Origin: a virus
IMG/VR virus record: IMGVR_UViG_3300037497_000050
Location: 1-32,068 of that record
Strand: one strand, 5' to 3'
Length of the DNA stretch: 32,068 nt
The position numbers and the translations under genes were made by a program. The notes beneath the pieces were generated by a model, which had not been told where the DNA came from, did not search any database, and saw only the letters and a list, made by a program, of their open reading frames with translations. The first letter of the stretch is position 1. Every line of letters starts with the position of its first letter. Positions 13,430-21,394 of the stretch are shown piece after piece.

Positions 13430-14554
13430 ATGCGAACGTTCTTCACCCGCTGCGCAGCGCTCGGCCTGCTCGCACTTGTTGCGATCATGGCGATCAGCGT
13501 GCCAGCAACCGCGCAGGTGGTGCTGCCAAATAGCGACGTACTGCTGTTCGGTGTCACCGTCGGCTCATCGGTGCTGTCGCTCATGGACTGGGCCAAGCGC
13601 CTGGACCCTGACGGCAACACACCCGACATCGTCGAGATGCTCGAACAGACCAACGAGATCTTGACCGATCAGCTGTGGATGCAGGGCAACCTGCCCACGG
13701 GACATCGGGCGCACATTCGTACGGGTCTGCCGACCGTGTACTTCCGGCAGCTCAATACGCCCGTCCCGACCAGCAAGTCGACGACAGCGCAGGTTGATGA
13801 GCAGGCCGCGATGATGGAAGCCTGGGCTGAGGTCGACGTGGAACTGGCAGATCTCAATGGCAACACCGCCGCGTTCCGACTTTCCGAAGCCCAGGCGTTC
13901 ATCGAAGCGATGAACCAGAAGCAGGCCACCACGCTCTTCTACGGCAACGCAGGCGTGTCGCCGGAGGAGTTCACGGGCCTGTCCGCACGGTACTCGTTGT
14001 CCACTGCCGTCAACGGCCAGAACATCATCAAGGCTGGTGGCGCGGGTTCGGACAACATGTCGATCTGGCTCGTGGTCTGGGGTCAGAACACCGTGTTTGG
14101 TCTGTTCCCGAAGGGCAGCAACGCCGGACTCAAGCACGTTGATCACGGTGAAGTGACCGTGACGGGCACCACCGGAATCGGCGGAACTCGCATGCGTGCC
14201 TATCAGGACCAGTGGACCTGGAAGACGGGTCTCATGGTCAAGGACTGGCGCTACGCTGCACGTATCGCGAACATTGATACATCGCTCTTGGTCGGCAACG
14301 ACGCCAGCAGCGCGAACCTCACCATCAACATGGTGAAGGCCATCCATCGCATCCCGTTCCTGGGCATGGGCAAGGCCGCGTTCTACATGAACCGCACGGC
14401 CTTCCAGTTCCTTGACATCCAGCGCATGGCTGGTGTCTCGTTGGGTGGCGGCATCACGTACGAAAACGTGGACGGCAAGATCCTCCCGACGTTCCGCGGG
14501 ATCCCGATCCGTACTTCCGATGCACTCCTCGAGACCGAAGCAACGGTCGCGTAA
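13430..14554 (+). CDS. Major capsid protein (Bbp17/P22-coat-like) with N-terminal signal-peptide-like leader
   Basis: From about residue 50 the protein matches the BPP-1-type major coat: LMDWAKRLDPDG near 51, TNEILTDQLWMQGNLPTGHR, RTGLPTVYFRQLN, STTAQVDEQAAM, AFRLSEAQAFIEAMNQKQA and TLFYGN. It forms the icosahedral shell with the HK97 fold. The unusual part is the start. The ATG at 13430 has AAGGAG at the right distance. The first 28 residues (MRTFFTR, then a hydrophobic CAALGLLALVAIM core, then PATA before Q29) form a classic Sec signal peptide with an A-X-A cleavage site. A neighbouring ATG at 13424 and a later ATG before VPATAQ lack better ribosome-binding sites. Normal coat proteins lack such a leader, so its cleavage or use is unknown. 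Confidence 0.9.
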   Translation: MRTFFTRCAALGLLALVAIMAISVPATAQVVLPNSDVLLFGVTVGSSVLSLMDWAKRLDPDGNTPDIVEMLEQTNEILTDQLWMQGNLPTGHRAHIRTGLPTVYFRQLNTPVPTSKSTTAQVDEQAAMMEAWAEVDVELADLNGNTAAFRLSEAQAFIEAMNQKQATTLFYGNAGVSPEEFTGLSARYSLSTAVNGQNIIKAGGAGSDNMSIWLVVWGQNTVFGLFPKGSNAGLKHVDHGEVTVTGTTGIGGTRMRAYQDQWTWKTGLMVKDWRYAARIANIDTSLLVGNDASSANLTINMVKAIHRIPFLGMGKAAFYMNRTAFQFLDIQRMAGVSLGGGITYENVDGKILPTFRGIPIRTSDALLETEATVA

Positions 14555-14585
14555 CCGTTCGTTCACCTCAGCACAGGATTTTACC

Positions 14586-15041
14586 ATGTACGTTGATGCA
14601 CAGACGACTCTGTGGGACGCAGCGGCGCTCACTGCCGATGCCGTTTCCACCAACGCCTATGACATGGGCGTCGACACCCGAGATGTCGGGATCGGCGAAC
14701 CACTGTCGGCGGTCATCACCGTGGACGTTGCAGCCGACGCCACCACGGGCGACGAGACCTACCGCTTTGACCTGATCCAGTCCACAGTGACTGCACTCAC
14801 TTCGCCTGACCTCCTCGCCAGTCACATCGTGACAGCGGCGCAGGCGACCGCGGGTGCATTGGCTGCTGGCACGATCGTGGTCATCCCGGTGCCCATGGGC
14901 CGCATCACCAAGCGGTACTTGGGTCTGCAGTTCGATGGTGGCGGCACCTCGCCCACCATCACCGTCACGGCTTGGATCACCCTGACCAGCATGGTCTCGG
15001 TGCCCAAGAAACACCCCGACGGCATCACGATCACGGGTTGA
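14586..15041 (+). CDS. Bbp16-like capsid cement/decoration protein
   Basis: A 151-residue beta-rich protein starting MYVDAQTTLWDAAALTADAV and continuing AVSTNAYDMGVDTRDVGIGE. It has alternating strands (LSAVITVDVAAD, YRFDLIQSTVTAL), a YLGLQF element and the final GITITG. This is the pattern of Bbp16-like proteins encoded just after the coat in BPP-1 relatives, thought to stabilise the capsid. The ATG has AGGA about eight bases upstream. It follows the coat gene by 31 bases, so expression is probably at similar levels. Confidence 0.8.
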   Translation: MYVDAQTTLWDAAALTADAVSTNAYDMGVDTRDVGIGEPLSAVITVDVAADATTGDETYRFDLIQSTVTALTSPDLLASHIVTAAQATAGALAAGTIVVIPVPMGRITKRYLGLQFDGGGTSPTITVTAWITLTSMVSVPKKHPDGITITG

Positions 15042-15053
15042 TCAGTATTGGGC

Positions 15054-15083
15054 TGCCTACATCACACTTCGGTGGTGTAGGCA
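15054..15083 (+). other. Strong hairpin between cement and next gene
   Basis: TGCCTACA (15054-15061) pairs with TGTAGGCA (15076-15083), with further pairs inside around an ACTTCG loop. No T-run follows, so it is not a typical terminator. It may protect the capsid-gene mRNA end or pause polymerase, which would set high expression of capsid and cement relative to downstream genes. Confidence 0.5.
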
Positions 15084-15113
15084 CGCTCGGTATCACGCTT
15101 GGAGGATTTTCTC

Positions 15114-15383
15114 ATGAGCACAAAGGCAGAGCGTCTCGCGGCCAAGAAGGCAGCCCGTCTCGCTGGCAAGAAGAAGGGCAAGGCCACCGTCAAGGTCACC
15201 GCCACACGGCGTGGCTACTATGGCGAACGGCTTCGCGAGCCTGGCGACACCTTCCGCTTTCCGGCGGATCAAGCGCTGGCGACGTGGATGGTGCTGGAGG
15301 AGAACTACATCCCGCCGAATGCTGAGGCGGATGACGAAGATGAAGAAGATGAATCGAAGGCGAGTTCTGAAGACGTGATCTAG
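15114..15383 (+). CDS. Small Lys-rich/acidic protein (89 aa)
   Basis: The protein starts MSTKAERLAAKKAARLAGKK (a very basic arm), then a compact segment (TRRGYYGERLREPGDTFRFP; YYG/GDTF-type strand turn) and an acidic tail (DDEDEEDESKASSED). Similar small proteins with a YYG..REPGD.F motif are common near head-tail connector genes in phages, but their function is not established. The ATG at 15114 has GGAGG eight bases upstream. It lies between two hairpins. Confidence 0.6.
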   Translation: MSTKAERLAAKKAARLAGKKKGKATVKVTATRRGYYGERLREPGDTFRFPADQALATWMVLEENYIPPNAEADDEDEEDESKASSEDVI

Positions 15384-15391
15384 TTGGCCAC

Positions 15392-15422
15392 GGTGTGGGG
15401 TCGCACTCCTGGGCCCCACACC
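15392..15422 (+). terminator. GC-rich hairpin before tail genes (weak or partial terminator)
   Basis: GGTGTGGGG (15392-15400) and CCCCACACC (15414-15422) form a perfect 9-bp stem with a 13-base loop, followed by a pyrimidine stretch (CTCCCTCTTTCTC) rather than a solid T-run. It sits between the head and tail modules, so partial termination there would lower tail-gene expression. Confidence is limited by the poor T-run. Confidence 0.45.
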
Positions 15423-15445
15423 CTCCCTCTTTCTCGGTATCACTC

Positions 15446-16225
15446 ATGCTAGTCACCACTGATACTGAAATCTGCAACTTGGCGTTAGCGCACTTGGGCA
15501 TCTCGAAGACGATTGCTGATGATGCCCTCCTCACCGAACGCTCGAAGAATGCTCAGGCATGCCGAGCCTTCATTGAGTCTGTTCGGCACGAGGTGCTGCG
15601 TGACTACCCGTGGCAGTTCGCGACGGCATTCGCTGAGTTGGTGCTGGTCGAAGAAGAGCCCACGATCGAGTGGCCCTACGCCTACCGTGGTCCTGAGAAC
15701 TCCATGTTCCTGCGTCGCATCCTCAATGGTGTTTCACGGCATGAGATCTCAAAGACGCGCGTGAAGTTCCGACAGGTCGCTGACCTGGTCTCCACCACGT
15801 ATGACGCTGCCACTGAGTACGCGACTGGCGATTATGTGCGCTCCGTTGATGCAGATGACGTAGTGACGTGGTACCGTTCGCTCGAGGATGTGAATGAAGG
15901 GAACACGCCTCTCACGAGTCCTGATGAGTGGGTAGCAATCACGGGTGGACCGCCCAAGATCATCTACACTGATCTCGAAGATCCCGTGGCTGAGTACACG
16001 GCGCTGATCACCGACCCGCGGCAATACACGGCCGACTTCGTGCAGGCGATGGCGCTGCTGCTCGCGGCATACATCGCACCGCGTTCCACGGGTGACAATG
16101 AGAAGCTCGGTATTCGTGCGGCCAACCTCTACATCTGGCGGATGGGGAAGGCACAGGCGAACGATAGCAACGAACGACAGGTGGATGCTGATCCTGAAAG
16201 CGACTTCATCAACTCGAGGAACTAG
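15446..16225 (+). CDS. Tail tubular protein A homologue (gp11-like)
   Basis: A 259-residue protein that by family would form the upper ring between portal and tail nozzle. The N-terminal pattern TEICNLALAHLGISKTIADD, RSKNAQACRAFIES, VRHEVLRDYPWQFATAFAEL is typical of the podovirus gp11 family, as is the C-terminal MALLLAAYIAPRSTGDNEKL helix. Unusually, residues about 119-168 (AATEYATGDYVRS, TWYRSLEDVNEG, PDEWV) look like an inserted small carbohydrate-binding-type (chitin-binding-3-like) module similar to the one in the next gene. It is the first gene after the hairpin at 15392. The ATG at 15446 was chosen because no upstream start has a better site. Confidence 0.85.
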   Translation: MLVTTDTEICNLALAHLGISKTIADDALLTERSKNAQACRAFIESVRHEVLRDYPWQFATAFAELVLVEEEPTIEWPYAYRGPENSMFLRRILNGVSRHEISKTRVKFRQVADLVSTTYDAATEYATGDYVRSVDADDVVTWYRSLEDVNEGNTPLTSPDEWVAITGGPPKIIYTDLEDPVAEYTALITDPRQYTADFVQAMALLLAAYIAPRSTGDNEKLGIRAANLYIWRMGKAQANDSNERQVDADPESDFINSRN

Positions 16226-16227
16226 CC

Positions 16228-19104
16228 GTGAGTGAGAAACCTCAGCGTTCCTTCACGGGTGGCGAGTTTGACCCCAAGTTGTGGGCGCGGACCGATACGT
16301 CAAAGTATCAGACCGCGGTGCGCACCTGCCGCAACTTTGAGATCATGCCACAAGGCGGCGTGCGCAACCGTGCCGGAACGCTGTGGGTGAATGCTCCTGT
16401 GCTTGAAACGCTCACACCTGCACAGCTCAATGCCAGCATTGTGGCTGGAACAGCCGAGAGTTACTTCCCACGATATCTCCCGTTCGTTTTCGATGATGAC
16501 GATGCCTACGCGCTGGAGTTCAGTGACAGCGCGTTGCGTTTCGTTCGTGGAGGGGCACCGCTCGATATCGTTGATGAGACGATTGCCGCGTGGGTGACGG
16601 CTACTGATTACTTGGTTGGTGATCTCGTGATGAATGGTGTCGTCTATTATTACTGCAAAGTCGCGCATGAATCAAGTGCCGCTGACGAGCCAGGCACGGG
16701 AGCTTCTTGGAATGCTTCTTGGCACGCCTTGACCGGAACCATCTTCGAGATTCCAAGTCCCTATGACATCAACGATGTGCGTCAGCTTGACTACGCGCAG
16801 TCAGCTGATGTCATGACCTTAACGCATCGTAGCTATCCGATCTACGAACTGCGTCGCTATGGTGAGTTTCGTTGGACCCTTGAACCCGCGGTCATTGCGT
16901 CAGGAATCGAAGCACCTCTTAACTTGGTGCTGAGTGGTGGTAATAGCGGAACCATTCGCTACTATGCCGTCACGGCGATTCGTGAAGAGACCTACGAAGA
17001 GAGCTTGTCTAGTGTAGCGGAGGGTGCTATCAACCGCGTTCCCTCGGTCGAGGTAGCTACCCTCCTCACCTTTGATTCGGTGGTCGGAGCTATCGACTAC
17101 AACGTTTATCGGTCCACAGACGGTACCACCTTTGGGTTGGTGGGTCGTGCAGCCCGAGGACTTCCTGAAGCGGCTGAAGCGGGTGGAGCAAGCTGGCTGG
17201 ATAGCGCCACCAGCATCACGACAGCTACTATCAATACATGGGTAGCCAACACCTCAACACCCGCTGAAATCGAGGTGCTTGATTCAGCGGCTGTCCCCAA
17301 CGATAAAGCGGTGGATTCAAAGTACACCGTCAAGGGACGTTCACGCGCCTCGCATACGGTGTCTTCGGGTTTCGCCATCACCTACACTCGCGCTAAAGTA
17401 CATTACAGTCGTGATGGCGAACCCTACGTGCTGGCAGGCACGTTTAACTTTGACGATTTCTCTGGAGCCATTTCAGGAAACTCTGGATGGCGAAACGAGG
17501 ATATGGAAATCACCGTACCTGATAATGGCTACGTTGCGTTGAACATCAAAATCGTTCCTGAAGTGAAGCGTTCATCCGTGGGTGGCACCAACGCTACGCA
17601 CGAACTTGATTTTACCTCCGATCCGCAGGATGAAGTCAACTGGACGCGCCAGAGTGATGCGCTGGGCTTCCAAGACTTTGATTACACCGCTGATTACACC
17701 ATTGCTCCTCCGGTGGCTCGACAGGTGTTTGATACGCCTTCAAACTATCCAGGGGTCACGCACTTCTATCGTCAGCGTCGTGTCTTCGCTAACTCCGTGA
17801 ATCAGCCCGAGAATCTCTGGGCTTCACGTGCTGGCGGACATGGCACGTTCGTGATCTCGACGCCCATTAAGGATGATGACGCCAACGTCTTCGCCCTTGC
17901 GGGTGAACGGGTCAATGAAGTTCGTGCCTTGTTGGATCTCGATAAGCTGATCATCTTTACGGCCGAGGCTGAGTACACAACGCCCACCTTGATTCCAGGC
18001 GGTGTCGACACGCGGCGGATTTCACGCAATGGCATTCAGCCACATCTGAAGCCACAGATCTTCGATAAGTCCACCTTGTACGTGCAAAGTGGTGGACGAC
18101 GGATTCGTGAGCTTTTCTTTAACGACCTTGACACTGCACAAAGCGCTGATCTGACGGTCATGGCTGAGCATCTCTTTCCACAGGATATCGTTGCTGTTGC
18201 TGCGCAACGGAAAACGAACATCCCCGTTTTGTGGGCGGTTCGGCGTGACGGCATTCTGCTGGGACTCACGTATTTGCGTGAGCATGAAGTGTGGGGCTGG
18301 CATCGACATGACACGCCCAGCGTCAACGGGCTGGGCACGGGTACAGGTTTTATCTTCGATGCTTGCGTGATTCCTGAAGATGGGGTTGACACATTGTACT
18401 TGGCTGTCGCGCGTCGTGTTGATTTGGTTTCTGACTACAGCCTTTCATTCGAGCGCGTGGCTAATCGCGCTGAAGCCGACATTGATCTGGATAATGAAGC
18501 CACAGCACTTCGTGGCGTTTTCAGTGACATGTCCTTTGTCGTCGGCGTCTCACCTGGCGTTGAATGGGCAGCTGATGAAGTCACCGGACTTGACGTGCTT
18601 GAAGGCTTTGCCGTTTGCGTGGCCGCTGGAGGAATCGTCGTGCACAGTCCATATCATCCGGATACCATCACGCCGCGTGTCGTAACAGGCGGAGCGATCG
18701 ACGTGTCGGCTGAAGAATACGCCCTAGCCACTGACAACGACGGTGTCATGGTGATTGGACTTCCGTACACCAGTGATCTACTCACACTCGATATTGATCG
18801 CGCTGATGCACGGAATCGTAAGCTCCTCGTGAACAAGGCCATGGTCGTACTTGATTCTTCGCGCTCGGTGTTCGTGGGTACGCGCTTGCCAGCAGACTTG
18901 GCGGCTGTCGACGATCTGTACGAAGAACGCCTGCTCGACGAAGACGGATATGATGATGACCGCTTTGTCTTGAACACCGGACAGCTTGAAATACAGTTGG
19001 ACGCTGATTGGGATACGAACGGGCGCGTCGCCATTCGGCACATCGATCCACAGCCTTGCACGATCTTGTCGATCACGCCGCAAGGCCACCTCCATCGGAG
19101 TTAG
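16228..19104 (+). CDS. Tail tubular protein B homologue (gp12-like nozzle)
   Basis: A 958-residue protein starting with a GTG at 16228 (GAGGA upstream). The N-terminus (RSFTGGEFDPKLWARTDTSK, then CRNFEIMPQGGVRNRAGT) is the hallmark of podovirus tail tubular B. The central VTHFYRQRRVFANSVNQPEN and later SDLTVMAEHLFP-type region (residues about 630-660) continue that family. It is larger than T7 gp12, with extra modules. A chitin-binding-like insert lies at about 121-171 (AWVTATDYLVGDLV, DEPGTGASWNASWHAL). A fibronectin-III-like beta domain lies around 228-315 (RYYAVTAIREETYEE, YNVYRSTDGTTF). Another beta-rich insert is at about 345-500. They probably decorate the nozzle and could touch host surface glycans. 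Confidence 0.88.
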   Translation: MSEKPQRSFTGGEFDPKLWARTDTSKYQTAVRTCRNFEIMPQGGVRNRAGTLWVNAPVLETLTPAQLNASIVAGTAESYFPRYLPFVFDDDDAYALEFSDSALRFVRGGAPLDIVDETIAAWVTATDYLVGDLVMNGVVYYYCKVAHESSAADEPGTGASWNASWHALTGTIFEIPSPYDINDVRQLDYAQSADVMTLTHRSYPIYELRRYGEFRWTLEPAVIASGIEAPLNLVLSGGNSGTIRYYAVTAIREETYEESLSSVAEGAINRVPSVEVATLLTFDSVVGAIDYNVYRSTDGTTFGLVGRAARGLPEAAEAGGASWLDSATSITTATINTWVANTSTPAEIEVLDSAAVPNDKAVDSKYTVKGRSRASHTVSSGFAITYTRAKVHYSRDGEPYVLAGTFNFDDFSGAISGNSGWRNEDMEITVPDNGYVALNIKIVPEVKRSSVGGTNATHELDFTSDPQDEVNWTRQSDALGFQDFDYTADYTIAPPVARQVFDTPSNYPGVTHFYRQRRVFANSVNQPENLWASRAGGHGTFVISTPIKDDDANVFALAGERVNEVRALLDLDKLIIFTAEAEYTTPTLIPGGVDTRRISRNGIQPHLKPQIFDKSTLYVQSGGRRIRELFFNDLDTAQSADLTVMAEHLFPQDIVAVAAQRKTNIPVLWAVRRDGILLGLTYLREHEVWGWHRHDTPSVNGLGTGTGFIFDACVIPEDGVDTLYLAVARRVDLVSDYSLSFERVANRAEADIDLDNEATALRGVFSDMSFVVGVSPGVEWAADEVTGLDVLEGFAVCVAAGGIVVHSPYHPDTITPRVVTGGAIDVSAEEYALATDNDGVMVIGLPYTSDLLTLDIDRADARNRKLLVNKAMVVLDSSRSVFVGTRLPADLAAVDDLYEERLLDEDGYDDDRFVLNTGQLEIQLDADWDTNGRVAIRHIDPQPCTILSITPQGHLHRS

Positions 19105-19106
19105 GT

Positions 19107-19607
19107 ATGGAATCACTACTGATGCTGTTGACGGGCGGATCGGCCTTCAATACGTTCTTGTCGCAGCAGATGCAGGCAGGTGCCTTTGCTGCGCAAGGAC
19201 AATACGAGAAGCGGATCTACGATAGCAACGCTGACATCGCTGATCTCAAGGCGTTGGATGCGCTTGAACGCGGACGGCAGTTGGCAGGACGGACACGACG
19301 TGACACAGGCACGTTCCTCGGCGCGCAGCGCGGTGCTATCGCTGAATCAGGCATCCAGCTTGATGTAGGCACCGCTTCTGATTTCTTGGATGAGACCGCC
19401 TTGATTGGTGAAGCCGAAGCTGTTCGCGTTGGCAATGATGCCGCGCGTGAAGCGTGGGGCTTCAAGGTCGAAAGTCGCAACCTTCGGATGCAAGGACTCT
19501 TGGCGCGTCGGGCCGGACGCAACGCCGCACGCGGTGCACGGCTTGGTAGCATCGGCACGTTACTGACAGGCGCGGCACGTACCACTGACATCTACCTGGA
19601 TCGCTAA
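19107..19607 (+). CDS. Internal virion/ejection protein, small (gp14-like)
   Basis: A 166-residue protein directly after tail tubular B, the position of the T7 gp14-type ejection protein. The N-terminus has a weak hydrophobic stretch (MESLLMLLTGGSAFNTFLSQ). The rest is a long helix-rich, Gly/Ala/Arg-rich region (AGAFAAQGQYEKRIYDSNAD, GAQRGAIAESGIQLDVGTAS) whose pattern occurs often in phage internal virion proteins. By family it would form part of a channel across the cell envelope. The ATG at 19107 has CGGAG eight bases upstream. Its stop overlaps the next start (TAATG). Confidence 0.7.
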   Translation: MESLLMLLTGGSAFNTFLSQQMQAGAFAAQGQYEKRIYDSNADIADLKALDALERGRQLAGRTRRDTGTFLGAQRGAIAESGIQLDVGTASDFLDETALIGEAEAVRVGNDAAREAWGFKVESRNLRMQGLLARRAGRNAARGARLGSIGTLLTGAARTTDIYLDR

Positions 19608-21394
19608 TGCCTCCCATGATTCCACGTCCTCGCCCATCGAGCACTACACAAGCACCTCTGCAGATTCCAGGTGCTTCACCCAACGCACCCACGGAAGCGT
19701 TCGGTGGCGGTGCCGCGGCCACGAACATTGATCTGCGTGACGTACAGCAAGTGGCTGAGCGTATCTGGGAGCGTCAACGGAACAAGGCCGATACAGCAGC
19801 CATCTTGGCGGGTGACAACGCGATTTGGGAAATCGAGAAAGAACTGTTCTACGATCCCGAGAAGGGTGCATTTTCCCGCCGTGGCCAAGACGCGCTGACC
19901 GCGTACGAAGAAGCGATGTCAGCCTACACCGAACGGGTGTCTGAAGTGCAGAGTGGCTTGACCACGCCACGGCAGCGTGAAGCGTTTGCACAACGTGTGG
20001 CATCGCGTCGGCAAAGCCTCGAAGGTCGCGCTGAGAACTACGTGGCTGGCGAAGTACAGAAGTACGTCGATGCTGAGACACAGTCGGCCCTTGATGCCAT
20101 CACCGAACGGGCTGCGCTTTCCTTCGATAATCCAACGGCGTTGAATGATCTGCTCAATGACAGTCGGGGGATCGTCCTCACCTATGGGCAGCAAAACGGG
20201 ATCAACGGGAAAGTGCTCGAGCGCAAGATGTTGGTCGAGACGAGTCGCTTCCATAGCGTGGTGCTCTCGCGCATGCTCGCACAAGGACAGGATCTCACGG
20301 CGGTTGATTATCTGAAGAACAACCGCGCTGAAATGACCGCGGCTGACAGCACCGAACTTGAACGGCAGATCGGCAAGACGAACATCGACAATGAAGCCCT
20401 GCGCGTCACGGCTGCGATCTGGACAACGCAGGGACCCAAGACGACGAACGATGCCATCAACACCAGTGACATGGAAGACGCTGTGCGCGAACGCTTTGAA
20501 GGACGTCCTGAACTGATCAGGGCAGCCATCAGTGACCTCCGCGTTCGGGCTGAAGCCTTCCGTGAGCAGACACGGCAACTCACTGCCACTAACGCTTCGG
20601 CCATCCTTGGACGTTTCAACAATGGCGAGAACCGCTTGGTCTTGATTCGCAGTCCTGAGTATCTGACGTTGAATGGCACCGATCAAGAACGCTTGAACTC
20701 CTACATGCTTGATCGTTTGACTTCGTTGACCGATCGCGCGAAGAAGGATCGCGAGAATAGCGGATTCCAAGCCTACTGGCGCTATTCGCGTCCTGAAGAA
20801 CTGAGTAAAATGTCTGAAGAACAGGTGCTGGCCCTTGAACCTGAGCTTGGACAAGAGCTGACTGCGGCACTGATGCGTCAGAAGCGTGCTGTCGTTGATG
20901 TTCGCGCTGCTTCCATTGACGCTGATCAGTTCAACTTCTTGGTGCGCGAAGCCGGATTCGATCCCACCGAGAAGAAGCAAGCGGTTGAACTGGGTGCCTT
21001 GAAGTATCACGTGGAGAACGCTATCGAACGCGCACAGCAAGCAGCAGGGCGTAATCTCAATCGTGAAGAGAAGAAGGTGCTCATGCAAGAAATCGTCAAC
21101 AACAAAGTGTGGGTTGATCGTTGGGGATTTGATCCAAACAAACCCTTGGCCACACTGTCAATTGATGAGGTTGGCAATGCGTACCTTCCGATGGCTGAGC
21201 TACAGCAACGTGACGCAGCCTTCGTGACGCAAGGACTGGCCTGGATGCGTACCGAAGGATTGCTCTACGCACACATCAATGATGCCAACGCACTACAGAC
21301 CGTAGCCGGACGTCGTCTCGAACGCGCATATGTGGCGCGGTTGCGCGGCGCGAGTACGGCTGAGACGCAAGCCATCCTCCGAGGCAACGAATGA
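19607..21394 (+). CDS. Internal virion/ejection protein, medium (gp15-like, 595 aa)
   Basis: The N-terminal ~40 residues are Pro-rich and flexible (MPPMIPRPRPSSTTQAPLQI). The rest is alpha-helical and charged, rich in Ala, Glu, Arg and Gln (ADTAAILAGDNAIWEIEKEL, RRQSLEGRAENYVAGEVQKY). This matches the middle ejection proteins of podoviruses, made before the giant one. No enzyme motif is seen. The start lies in TAATG and the stop in ATGA with the giant gene, so three proteins are coupled. By inference it helps build the channel through the envelope. Confidence 0.72.
   Translation: MPPMIPRPRPSSTTQAPLQIPGASPNAPTEAFGGGAAATNIDLRDVQQVAERIWERQRNKADTAAILAGDNAIWEIEKELFYDPEKGAFSRRGQDALTAYEEAMSAYTERVSEVQSGLTTPRQREAFAQRVASRRQSLEGRAENYVAGEVQKYVDAETQSALDAITERAALSFDNPTALNDLLNDSRGIVLTYGQQNGINGKVLERKMLVETSRFHSVVLSRMLAQGQDLTAVDYLKNNRAEMTAADSTELERQIGKTNIDNEALRVTAAIWTTQGPKTTNDAINTSDMEDAVRERFEGRPELIRAAISDLRVRAEAFREQTRQLTATNASAILGRFNNGENRLVLIRSPEYLTLNGTDQERLNSYMLDRLTSLTDRAKKDRENSGFQAYWRYSRPEELSKMSEEQVLALEPELGQELTAALMRQKRAVVDVRAASIDADQFNFLVREAGFDPTEKKQAVELGALKYHVENAIERAQQAAGRNLNREEKKVLMQEIVNNKVWVDRWGFDPNKPLATLSIDEVGNAYLPMAELQQRDAAFVTQGLAWMRTEGLLYAHINDANALQTVAGRRLERAYVARLRGASTAETQAILRGNE

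Noticed and set aside
13565-14653. 362-residue minus-strand frame
   Set aside because: Antisense to the coat gene, which has clear homology patterns.
19919-21088. 389-residue minus-strand frame
   Set aside because: Antisense to the medium ejection protein; no recognisable domain.
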